NCBI RefSeq assembly: GCF_020544465.1
Contig: NZ_CP066126.1
Span: forward strand, 1,860,001-1,924,000
Length of the DNA: 64,000 bases
Reading direction: 5' to 3'
Source: Chromobacterium rhizoryzae
GTDB lineage: Bacteria; Pseudomonadota; Gammaproteobacteria; Burkholderiales; Chromobacteriaceae
Below the pieces are notes generated by a model, which did not search any database, was not told the DNA's origin, and was given only the letters and a program-made list of their open reading frames with translations. Position numbers and translations under genes: made by a program. Of this stretch, positions 44,269 to 52,260 are shown in pieces. The stretch's first letter is position 1. Each line of letters opens with the position of its first letter.

Positions 44269-44334
44269 GAACGGCTCCGGCCCCGCAGGCGCGCCTGTCA
44301 CTGGACAGGGCTGTTTGCGGGGCCGGAGTCGTTC
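44269..44334. terminator. long hairpin between convergent genes
   Basis: A 19-base stem (44269-44287 with 44316-44334) with one G-U pair, between the GntR gene and the minus-strand propeller gene. There is no T-run on the plus strand. Confidence 0.7.
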
Positions 44335-44382
44335 ATTCGTATCCTGCCGTCAAGGCCTCGCCAGACCGGGCATGGCCAGGCG

Positions 44383-45516
44383 CTATTCCTCCCGGTGCGC
44401 TCCCGGATAGCGCACTTCTCCCTCCGGTATGCCGCAGCCCCACAGCGAGTAGGGGTCGGCCATTTCATTGACGCCTTCGCCGTAACGATTCTCCGCCGGG
44501 CGCAGATGCGCCAGGCAGCAGGCGCCCAGTTCGGTGGCGTAGAGCCCGTGCACTGTGCTGAGCACGCGGTGGCTCATGCTGTGCTGCGAGGGGAAGGCGA
44601 TGGTTTGTTGCGCTTCCACGCGGCTGTAGTCCGCGCTCATCTTCACTTGCACCACGCCGTTGAGGGCGTTGGCGCTGGCCATGGACGAGGCCAGCAGATA
44701 CAGCCGCGGCTCCGGGCCGGCGGCGGGCGGAAAGCCCAGGTGGATGAAGCCGGCGCCGGCGGCCGGGGCGGTGGTGAGCTGGAACCAGTCGATGTCGCCG
44801 CCGGCCAGCACGCGGCCGAAGCCGCCGTTGCCGCCGGAGGCGTTGCCCAGCAGCGCGAACCACAGATTGCCGTCTGGCCCCGGCACCATGCCCACCGGGG
44901 TGTTGCCGTGTTCGGCGGGGATTTCAATGGCGGCCGGCGCGTCGCCGTTGGCCGGGATGCGGTAGAGCTGGCTGGATTGGTCCAGGGTGGCGTACACGTC
45001 GCCGCTGTCCGGGTGGAGCTGGACGAAGATGGGCCGCGGCGGGCAGGGATAGAGGGTGGCGTCCGAGGGCATGAGGCTGTTGATGCGCACGATGTGATGG
45101 CTGTCCTTGCAGGAGGTCCACAGGATGTCGCCGTCTTCCGCCACCACGTGCGGGCCGCGCGCCGGCGGCGGCAGCGGCACCCGTTTGAGGATTTTTGGCG
45201 GCGTGGTGAGGTCAGACGCTATCGGGTCTATCAGCAGCAGCTCGGACTGGAATTGCAGCGTCACCCACAGGCAGCCGGGGTGGGTTTTGGAAACGGTCAG
45301 CCCGTGCAGGCCGGAAAACGGATTGTCGATGACGTGGGACACGGCGGCGCGCGGCTGGCCGCTGTGCGGGTCCACGCGCATTTTGACCAGGGCGCCGGAC
45401 GGTTGCTGGGAGATCAGCAGCAGGTCCGCCCCGATGGCGGCCACTTCATGGGTTTGGCTGGAGGCGGGCAGCGGATATTCGATCACGCTTTTGAGGGCGA
45501 GGCGCAGTGCGTTCAT
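44383..45516 (-). CDS. SMP-30/virginiamycin-lyase-like beta-propeller protein
   Basis: A 377-residue protein without signal peptide. Several blades can be seen: HGLTVSKTHPGCLWVTLQ, GPHVVAEDGDILWTSC, LHPDSGDVYATLDQSSQLYRI, VGMVPGPDGNLWFALLG. These repeats are close to the lactonase / Vgb (streptogramin lyase) propeller group. Catalytic residues for a particular reaction are not clear. It stands alone on the minus strand, divergent from pflA, 450 bases away. Confidence 0.8.
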   Translation of the reverse strand: MNALRLALKSVIEYPLPASSQTHEVAAIGADLLLISQQPSGALVKMRVDPHSGQPRAAVSHVIDNPFSGLHGLTVSKTHPGCLWVTLQFQSELLLIDPIASDLTTPPKILKRVPLPPPARGPHVVAEDGDILWTSCKDSHHIVRINSLMPSDATLYPCPPRPIFVQLHPDSGDVYATLDQSSQLYRIPANGDAPAAIEIPAEHGNTPVGMVPGPDGNLWFALLGNASGGNGGFGRVLAGGDIDWFQLTTAPAAGAGFIHLGFPPAAGPEPRLYLLASSMASANALNGVVQVKMSADYSRVEAQQTIAFPSQHSMSHRVLSTVHGLYATELGACCLAHLRPAENRYGEGVNEMADPYSLWGCGIPEGEVRYPGAHREE

Positions 45517-45966
45517 GGCGGTTTACCGGAGGTGTGGAATCCCTTTGGCATAATAGGTGGCGGTCATGATGTTTGCAAAAGCGGGGCTTGCCTTGATCCA
45601 GCTCAGCCGCGGTCCGGCGCTTGCGAGGCCGGGTTTATGACCCCGGCGTGTTATGACGATGTTCGTGAACGAGCGGAAATATTGCAGTGCAAGATAAAAC
45701 TAACGACTGTTTTAACTAGAACTCCACGTAAATCAAGGGTTTGCCGGGTGGGGTGTGTGGGGCGATGTGGCGTGCGCACATCACAATGTACGCTTTTGAC
45801 CTGTATCAAACACATATTTTCGTTTTAGAATATAAAATGTGTTCGTAAAATAACATTTGTGTTCGGCTCTGGCGTTTTGGGCTCGCCCCCGTTCGGAACC
45901 GCGCACTATGCTTTAAAAGGCGGCCTGTTAAGGGCCGGCCTCTGTCGGCCATAGGAGCACAAACGC
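45517..45966. other. intergenic region between the propeller gene and pflA
   Basis: 450 bases without a gene. The right half is AT-rich and holds the pflA FNR box and promoter described separately. The left part shows nothing specific. Confidence 0.6.
45796..45838 (+). promoter_or_regulatory. FNR-dependent promoter of pflA
   Basis: TTGACCTGTATCAA (45796-45809) matches the FNR consensus except for one base. TAAAAT at 45833-45838 (within TATAAAAT) is the -10, which puts the box centre at about -41 (class II). Two GTGTTCG units follow (45838-45856). Confidence 0.82.
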
Positions 45967-46758
45967 ATGCCAGATACCCAAACCGCCGTGGACACGGTCC
46001 CGCAAGAACACGCCATGTCTCCCGAATCCGTGGTGGGTTACCTGCACTCCACGGAGAGCGGGGCCGGGGTGGATGGGCCTGGCATGCGCTTTGTCTTCTT
46101 CACCTCGGGCTGCCAGTTCCGCTGCCTATACTGCCATAACCCGGATACCTGGAAGCTGCACAACGGCCGCCAGTCCACGGTGGAGCAGGCGATGGCGGAG
46201 CTGGAGCCGTACGCGCGCTTTTTGAAGTTCGCCGGCGGCGTGACGGTGTCCGGCGGCGAGCCGCTGATGCAGGACGCTTTCGTGGGCGCGCTGTTCCGCG
46301 AGGCCAAGCGCCGCTTCGGCCTGCACACGGCGCTGGATACCCAGGGCTTTTTGCACGAGCGGGTGAGCGACGAGTGGTTCGACGCGGTGGACCTGGTGAT
46401 GCTGGACATCAAGCATTCGGACCCGGAGCGCTATCACGCGCTGACCGGCCAGCCCTTGCAGCCGACGCTGGACTTTGCCCGCCGGCTGCAACGCCTGGGC
46501 AAGAAGATGTGGGTGCGTTACGTGCTGGTGCCGGGTTTGACCGACGGCGACGAGGACATCAGCAGGCTGGCGGATTTCGTCGCCGGCCTGGGCAGTGTGG
46601 TGGAGCGGGTGGAGGTGTTGCCCTTCCATCAGTTGGGCATGGACAAGTGGCAGAAGCTGGGCATGGAATACCAGTTGGCGGATACGCCGATTCCCACGCC
46701 GGAGCAAGTCAAACGTGCCCGCGAGTTGTTTTCCTGTAAAGGCTTGAAGGTGACTTGA
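45967..46758 (+). CDS. pflA: pyruvate formate-lyase activating enzyme
   Basis: A 263-residue radical-SAM enzyme that generates the glycyl radical on PflB. The [4Fe-4S] ligands are C49, C53 and C56 in GCQFRCLYCHN, followed by VTVSGGEPLMQ and LDTQGFLH. The C-terminus FHQLGMDKWQKLGMEYQL is specific to the PflA group. AGGAG is nine bases before the chosen ATG. The seventeen-residue N-terminal extension relative to E. coli PflA could mean a later start at 46015. It leads the pflA-ackA-pta set on the plus strand. Confidence 0.96.
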   Translation: MPDTQTAVDTVPQEHAMSPESVVGYLHSTESGAGVDGPGMRFVFFTSGCQFRCLYCHNPDTWKLHNGRQSTVEQAMAELEPYARFLKFAGGVTVSGGEPLMQDAFVGALFREAKRRFGLHTALDTQGFLHERVSDEWFDAVDLVMLDIKHSDPERYHALTGQPLQPTLDFARRLQRLGKKMWVRYVLVPGLTDGDEDISRLADFVAGLGSVVERVEVLPFHQLGMDKWQKLGMEYQLADTPIPTPEQVKRARELFSCKGLKVT

Positions 46759-46786
46759 ACGCCTTCCGGCCGGTGGTTTTTGGCTG

Positions 46787-46816
46787 GCAGCGTCGCCCGG
46801 AGCGGCGCTGCTTGTT
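46787..46816 (+). terminator. probable terminator after pflA
   Basis: A ten-base stem (46787-46796 with 46802-46811, one mismatch) followed by TTGTTT. Partial read-through into ackA is possible because the T-run is short. Confidence 0.6.
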
Positions 46817-46850
46817 TATCGAATTATCTATCATGAATCGCTGATATATT

Positions 46851-48044
46851 ATGACGACATCTTCTGAAATTCTGGTGATCAACTGCGGCAGTTCCTCGCT
46901 GAAATTCGCGCTGCTGCCCAAGGGCTCCAGCGAGCCGCTGCTGTCCGGTCTGGCCGAGTGCCTGGGCCTGGCGGATTCGCGCATCATTTTCAAAACCGCG
47001 GAAGGCAAGAAGACGGAGTCGCTGAACGGCGGCAGCCACGCCGAGGCGATGGAAGCGCTGACCCGTTTCATGGGCGAGCATGAGTGGCTGGACAGCGTGG
47101 TCGCCATCGGCCACCGCATCGTTCACGGCGGCGAGCGCTTCCAGGCGTCCGCGCTGATCACCGATGAAGTGCTGGCCGGCATTGAGGAATGCTGCGCGCT
47201 GGCGCCGCTGCACAACCCGGGCCACTTGGTGGGCATCCGCGCCGCGCAGAAAGCCTTCCCCAAGCTGCCGCAGGTGGTGGTGTTCGACACCGCCTTCCAT
47301 CAGACCATGCCCAAGCCGGCCTATATGTACGCCGTGCCGCAGCGCTTCTACAAAGAATACGGCGTGCGCCGCTACGGCATGCACGGCACCAGCCACCGCT
47401 TCATCGCCGGCGAAACCGTGGCCGAGCTGAAGCTGGACCCGGCTAATCACGGCATCCTGATCGCCCACCTGGGCAACGGCGCGTCCGCTTCCGCAGTGAA
47501 GAACGGCAAGTGCATGGACACCACCATGGGCATGACCCCGCTGGAAGGCCTGATCATGGGCACCCGTTCCGGCGATATCGACCCGGCCGCGGTGACCTTC
47601 ATCGCCCGCAAGGAAGGCCTGGATCTGGACGGCATCGACAATCTGCTGAACAAGCAGAGCGGCCTGCTGGGCATTTCCGGCGTGTCCAGCGACTGTCGCG
47701 CTCTGGAAGAAGCGGCGGCGGAAGGCAATGTGGACGCGCAACTGGCGCTGGACATGTTCGCCCACCGTCTGGCCCGCCTGCTGGGCGGCCTGGCCACCTC
47801 GCTGGACCGCATCGACGCGCTGGTGTTCACCGGCGGCATCGGCGAGAACTCCAGCCTGCTGCGCGAGAAGACCCTGAACCACATGAAGGTGCTGGGCTTC
47901 GCCGTGGACGCGGCCGCCAACGAGCGCGCCGTGCGCGGCAACACCGGCGTGATCAGCCAGCCGGGCAGCACCACCGCGCTGGTGATGGCCACCAATGAAG
48001 AGTGGATGATCGCCAAGGATACCGCCGACCTGGCCGGTATCTGA
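46851..48044 (+). CDS. ackA: acetate kinase
   Basis: A 397-residue ASKHA-fold kinase that makes ATP and acetate from acetyl phosphate. Motifs are ILVINCGSSSLKF at the N-terminus, VAIGHRIVHGGERF (about 85), VFDTAFHQTMP (about 145), YGMHGTSHRFIAGE (about 178), IAHLGNGASASAV (about 205) and VFTGGIGENSS (about 325). Length is standard. It lies between pflA and pta. The ribosome binding site is weak. Confidence 0.98.
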   Translation: MTTSSEILVINCGSSSLKFALLPKGSSEPLLSGLAECLGLADSRIIFKTAEGKKTESLNGGSHAEAMEALTRFMGEHEWLDSVVAIGHRIVHGGERFQASALITDEVLAGIEECCALAPLHNPGHLVGIRAAQKAFPKLPQVVVFDTAFHQTMPKPAYMYAVPQRFYKEYGVRRYGMHGTSHRFIAGETVAELKLDPANHGILIAHLGNGASASAVKNGKCMDTTMGMTPLEGLIMGTRSGDIDPAAVTFIARKEGLDLDGIDNLLNKQSGLLGISGVSSDCRALEEAAAEGNVDAQLALDMFAHRLARLLGGLATSLDRIDALVFTGGIGENSSLLREKTLNHMKVLGFAVDAAANERAVRGNTGVISQPGSTTALVMATNEEWMIAKDTADLAGI

Positions 48045-48159
48045 TAGGACTTCGCGGCGCAAGCCGCGTCCGTATCGCGCGGCCGGCGCTCCGTCGGCCG
48101 CCGCCTGATTCTGAACGCCGGGCCGCTTTGCGGCGGCGCGCGCGTCGAAAGTAAAACTC

Positions 48160-50244
48160 ATGACATCGCAACAACCGAAACGAGTGTTTTTCCTGGCTTC
48201 CTATGGTTCGGACGCCGGGCTGACCTCCATGACCCTGGGCCTGGTGCACGCGCTGGAGCGCGACGGCATCAAGGTGGGCTTCGTCAAGCCCATCGCGCAG
48301 CCCGCCAGCGTGGGCGCAGAGCTGTCCAGCCACTTCGCCCGTCAGCTGTGCAATATCGACGCGCCGGCGTCCATCCCGTTTGCCCGCGCTCAAGCCATGC
48401 TGCGCGAAGGCGAGCTGGCCACCTTGATGGAAGACGTGGTGCGCCTGGCGGAACAGGCGCGGGACAATCACGATGTGCTGATCGTTGAAGGCCTGGTGCC
48501 GGACAGCGACGCGCAAACCGCCATCCGCCTGAACGCGGAAATGGCCGGCAGCCTGTCCGCGGAACTGTTGCTGGTGCTGTCCGGCGCCGGCCGCGGCGCG
48601 CGCGACATCGCCGAATGCGTACAACTGGTGCAGCGCCAGTTCGGCGCAGACGGCAACGGCAAACTGGCCGGTCTGCTGCTGAACCGCGGCGCGGAGTGCG
48701 GCAATCTGGCCGGCCTGCGCGCGGAGTTGGCGGAGCAAGGCTGCGCCACGCCGCTGCTGGGCTGCGTGCCTTACGACGCCAAGCTGGACGCGCCGCGTGT
48801 GCTGGATGTGGTCAGCGCGCTGGGTTTGAAGATCGAACACGCCGGCCAGATCGAGCAAGCGCGCATGCGCGAAACCGTGGTGGCGGCCCGCACCGTGGAG
48901 AAGATGGCCGAGCGTCTGCTGCCGGGCACTCTGGTGGTGACGCCGGGCGACCGCAGCGACGTGGTGTTGGCCACCTCGCTGGCCATGCTGCGCGGCGTGC
49001 CGCTGGCCGGCCTGCTGCTGACCTGCGGCGAACCGGTGTCCGGCAGCATCCTGCCGCTGATCCAGTCCGCGCGCCAAGCCGGCCTGACCATTCTGTCCAC
49101 CGAGCGCGACACCTATGAGACCAGCACCATGCTGGCCAATCTGGACCGTCACGTGGCGATGGAAGACGCCGAGCGCATGCAGGCGATGATCGACTTCGTG
49201 GCCGAGCGCATCGACACCGCGGTGCTGGTGCAGAAGATAGGCGAGCCGCGCGAAGTGCGCCTGCCGCCGCCGGCCTTCCGCCATCGTCTGATCGAGAGCG
49301 CGCGCCGCTCGCAAAAGCGCATCGTGCTGCCGGAAGGCGACGAGCCGCGCACCATCCAGGCCGCCGCCATCTGCCACGAGAAGGGCATCGCCCGCTGCGT
49401 GCTGATCGGCGAACCGGAGCGCATCCGCCAAGTGGCGGAAGCCCAGGGCGTGACCCTGCCGGCCGACATTGAAATCCTGGCCCCGAAAGAGGCCGCCGGC
49501 CGCTATGTGGCGCCGATGATGGAAATGCGCAAGAGCAAGGGCCTGACCGCGCCGCAGGCGGCGGAGCAGCTGGAGGACAGCGTGGTGATCGGCACCATGA
49601 TGCTGGCCCTGAACGAGGTGGACGGCCTGGTATCCGGCGCGGTGCACACCACCGCCAACACCATCCGTCCGGCGCTGCAGCTGATCAAGACCGCGCCGGG
49701 CGCGAGCATCGTGTCCAGCATCTTCTTCATGCTGATGCCGGACCAGGTGCTGGTGTACGGCGACTGCGCGGTGAACCCGGACCCGAACGCGGAGCAGCTG
49801 GCGGACATCGCCATCCAGTCCGCGGATTCCGCCAGCGCCTTCGGCCTGAGCCCGCGCGTGGCGATGATCTCTTACTCCACCGGCACTTCCGGCAGCGGTT
49901 CGGACGTGGAGAAAGTGCGCGAAGCCACCCGCATCGCCAAGGAAAAGCGCCCGGATCTGATGATTGACGGCCCGATGCAGTACGACGCCGCCAGCGTGGA
50001 ATCCGTAGGCCGCCAAAAGGCGCCGGACAGCGAAGTGGCCGGCCGCGCCAATGTCTTCGTGTTCCCGGACCTGAACACCGGCAACACCACTTACAAGGCG
50101 GTGCAGCGCTCCGCCGGCGTGGTGTCGGTGGGCCCGATGCTGCAAGGCCTGCGCAAGCCGGTCAACGATCTGTCGCGCGGCGCGCTGGTGGACGACATCG
50201 TCTACACCATCGCCCTGACCGCGATCCAGGCGGACGCGCAGTAA
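48160..50244 (+). CDS. pta: phosphate acetyltransferase
   Basis: A 694-residue long-form Pta that converts acetyl-CoA to acetyl phosphate. The N-terminal BioD-like P-loop-type domain is about 1-210 (VFFLASYGSDAGLTSMTLGL), the DRTGG domain is about 215-330, and the catalytic PTA_PTB domain is about 370-690 (RIVLPEGDEPRTIQAA, EMRKSKGLT, VSGAVHTTANTIRPALQ, SYSTGTSGSG). Together with AckA it completes ATP formation from the acetyl-CoA made by PflB. The 115-base gap to ackA has a GC-rich hairpin at 48079-48101. Confidence 0.98.
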   Translation: MTSQQPKRVFFLASYGSDAGLTSMTLGLVHALERDGIKVGFVKPIAQPASVGAELSSHFARQLCNIDAPASIPFARAQAMLREGELATLMEDVVRLAEQARDNHDVLIVEGLVPDSDAQTAIRLNAEMAGSLSAELLLVLSGAGRGARDIAECVQLVQRQFGADGNGKLAGLLLNRGAECGNLAGLRAELAEQGCATPLLGCVPYDAKLDAPRVLDVVSALGLKIEHAGQIEQARMRETVVAARTVEKMAERLLPGTLVVTPGDRSDVVLATSLAMLRGVPLAGLLLTCGEPVSGSILPLIQSARQAGLTILSTERDTYETSTMLANLDRHVAMEDAERMQAMIDFVAERIDTAVLVQKIGEPREVRLPPPAFRHRLIESARRSQKRIVLPEGDEPRTIQAAAICHEKGIARCVLIGEPERIRQVAEAQGVTLPADIEILAPKEAAGRYVAPMMEMRKSKGLTAPQAAEQLEDSVVIGTMMLALNEVDGLVSGAVHTTANTIRPALQLIKTAPGASIVSSIFFMLMPDQVLVYGDCAVNPDPNAEQLADIAIQSADSASAFGLSPRVAMISYSTGTSGSGSDVEKVREATRIAKEKRPDLMIDGPMQYDAASVESVGRQKAPDSEVAGRANVFVFPDLNTGNTTYKAVQRSAGVVSVGPMLQGLRKPVNDLSRGALVDDIVYTIALTAIQADAQ

Positions 50245-50268
50245 GCGGCGAGAGCGCTTGATCTGAAA

Positions 50269-50300
50269 ACAGCCCCCGGCGCGAAAGCGCCGGGGGCTGT
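50269..50300. terminator. terminator after pta
   Basis: A fourteen-base perfect stem (50269-50282 with 50287-50300) with a GAAA loop, between pta and the convergent minus-strand gene. Confidence 0.85.
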
Positions 50301-50318
50301 TGTCTTATGCGGCCTTGT

Positions 50319-51440
50319 TTAGTGGCGCTGCGCGGCGATGGGGCGCGTCAGCGCCACCCATTGCTCGGAGGCGGGAGAGCCAGCCAGTTCCACGCCGGCG
50401 TCGGCGAAATACACTTTGGAGACTTTGCCGTCGAACAGCTCGGGCTGACGCAGCACGGAGCGGACTTCGGAGTAGGTGATCGGCTCGTAGCTGTGCTGGA
50501 AGCGGCGCTGCTGTTCTTGCCAGGGTTTTTGCCGTATCGCTTCAAGGTCCATCTTGCCGCGGCCGGCGTCGTTCCAGGCAAAGGCGATTTCCGCGCCTTG
50601 TTGGGCGAAGAATTCCAGGCCCAGTTTGCTGGAGTTGCGGAAGAAGTGCTTGATGAACAGTTCGGACAGGTCCAGCAGGTCGCGCTGTTCCAGCGTGCGC
50701 TTGCCGAGCGCGGCGGCGACGTCGTCGGCGTTTTTGCAGCCGCAGGCGTGCACCAGATAGAGCAAGGTGTTGACCGTGGTTTCCGTGCGGCAGCCGCCGC
50801 TGGTGTTCTTCAGCACAAAGCGGGTGGCCACGGCGGAGCGCTCCGCCGGCGGCACGTCGGCCAGCAGCGCGTTGAGCCGGACAAACGGGTCCAGCCGCGT
50901 GTGATGGGCGCCCAGGTAATCGGCCCAGGCCTGGAGGATGGGGGCGGCCGGCTGCGGCGCGCGCTTGACCAGCTTGCCGGCGGCGGCGTCGCTGATGTGG
51001 CGGCTGAATTCCTGGATCAGCTTGCGAGGCGAGATGCTATACATGGCGTCGTCGCGGCTGTAATGGACGATGTTCAGCTGCTTATTGTAATTGGCGATGG
51101 TGGCGACGTTTTGCATGTCCAGTTCGCCGCGCACGAAACGGGACAGCTGCATTTGCGCGTGACTCAGGCCGTACAGCGCCACCGCTTGGTCCTGACGCGC
51201 AGGGGAGGCGTTGACCTCGCCGTTGGCCACCCGGAACAACAGCGACTGGAAACGGGCTTGCTGCGGAACGGGCCCTTGCGTGGTTTGCGGGCGGTCCGGC
51301 GCGGCGGCGCAGCGATTCGAGGCGCTGGCCAGCTGCCGGCCCAGGCCCAGTTGTGGCTGAGCGGCGGCGGCGCGGGCAGTCGGCAAGGCCGCGGGAGCGG
51401 CGAGGGGGCGAGTGGCGCTGTGGGCGGTGATGTTTGGCAT
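50319..51440 (-). CDS. unknown protein, possible type III secretion effector
   Basis: A 373-residue protein with no signal peptide or membrane segment. The first about 65 residues are rich in Ala, Pro and Gln and look disordered, as in effectors exported by a type III system. The folded part has a Cys-containing centre (HACGCKNADDVAAAL) and a C-terminal segment GLEFFAQQGAEIAFAWND, then ITYSEVRSVLRQPELFDG. I cannot assign a family. I used the ATG at 51440; an in-frame TTG fifteen bases upstream is possible, and neither has a good ribosome binding site. Chromobacterium does have effectors in this size range, but no secretion gene is nearby. Confidence 0.6.
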   Translation of the reverse strand: MPNITAHSATRPLAAPAALPTARAAAAQPQLGLGRQLASASNRCAAAPDRPQTTQGPVPQQARFQSLLFRVANGEVNASPARQDQAVALYGLSHAQMQLSRFVRGELDMQNVATIANYNKQLNIVHYSRDDAMYSISPRKLIQEFSRHISDAAAGKLVKRAPQPAAPILQAWADYLGAHHTRLDPFVRLNALLADVPPAERSAVATRFVLKNTSGGCRTETTVNTLLYLVHACGCKNADDVAAALGKRTLEQRDLLDLSELFIKHFFRNSSKLGLEFFAQQGAEIAFAWNDAGRGKMDLEAIRQKPWQEQQRRFQHSYEPITYSEVRSVLRQPELFDGKVSKVYFADAGVELAGSPASEQWVALTRPIAAQRH

Positions 51441-51667
51441 GGGGTCGGCTTTCAAGTGGAAGACATGGAGTGATTCGACCCCGCTACTGTCGTCAAAAAG
51501 CCGGAGGGCGGCTTGCAGAATTCACTCAGCGCGCCATCCGCGGCGATGGGCGCGAGTTTGCCCGGCGTTGCCGTTTTTTTGCCGAAAATCAATGCAGATG
51601 GGATTGTGTTATAATCAAGGCGAGGTTGAACTTCCGATAAACACTTAATTAGAAAGGGAACCTGCTT

Positions 51668-52072
51668 ATGCTGAGCCTGTTTTTGATTACTGTTTTTCTG
51701 ATTATCAGTCTGGTCCATTGCTATTGGGCGCTGGGCGGCACTGTGGGCATGGGCGCCGCCGTGCCCGAGGTGGACGGCAAGCCCTTGTTCCAGCCCACCC
51801 GCGGCGGCACGTTCGCCGTGGCCGGCGTGTTGGCCTTGTCGGCGCTGGCGGTTGCGCTGCATGGCCATCTGACGCGCTTCTGGCAAATGGAGACCGTGCG
51901 CTGGGGCTTGCTGGCGCTGGCGGCGGCGTTGCTGCTGCGCGGCATCGGCGAATTTCGCTACGTTGGCTTGTTCAAGAGCGTGCGCGACAGCCGTTTCGCC
52001 CGCAACGACACCCGTTTCTATTCTCCCTTGTGTTTGTTGCTGGGCAGTTTGTTGCTGATCCTCGCCTGGTAA
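51668..52072 (+). CDS. DUF3995 membrane protein
   Basis: A 134-residue protein with four membrane helices, at about residues 3-22, 48-66, 78-93 and 115-133. HCYWALGG near residue 17 and FYSPLCLLLG near the end are the DUF3995 pattern. The family has no known function. GAAAGGG precedes the ATG. A GC-rich palindrome (52083-52104) follows its stop and may act as a terminator. Confidence 0.85.
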   Translation: MLSLFLITVFLIISLVHCYWALGGTVGMGAAVPEVDGKPLFQPTRGGTFAVAGVLALSALAVALHGHLTRFWQMETVRWGLLALAAALLLRGIGEFRYVGLFKSVRDSRFARNDTRFYSPLCLLLGSLLLILAW

Positions 52073-52113
52073 CGCTCCTGAAAGCGGGCGGCTAGCCGCC
52101 CGCTGTTCTCGTT

Positions 52114-52260
52114 GGAACCTGTTTACGATCTGCTGCGCGTCGTGAGCCGTGACACGGCGAGTGCCGCTTCGAAATGCTCATATACCGTGTGTGCACTCCG
52201 CTTTCTCAGCTGTTTTCGCCTTGTCTCGCCTTAGCTCGCGAGATCGTAAACACGTTCTTA
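52114..52260. repeat. 150-bp palindromic repeat copy
   Basis: Begins GGAACCTGTTTACGATCTGCTGCGCG and ends GATCGTAAACACGTTCTTA, nearly the reverse complement of the copy at 39903. TTA at 52258-52260 is the stop codon of the minus-strand sphingomyelinase-type gene. Confidence 0.92.
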
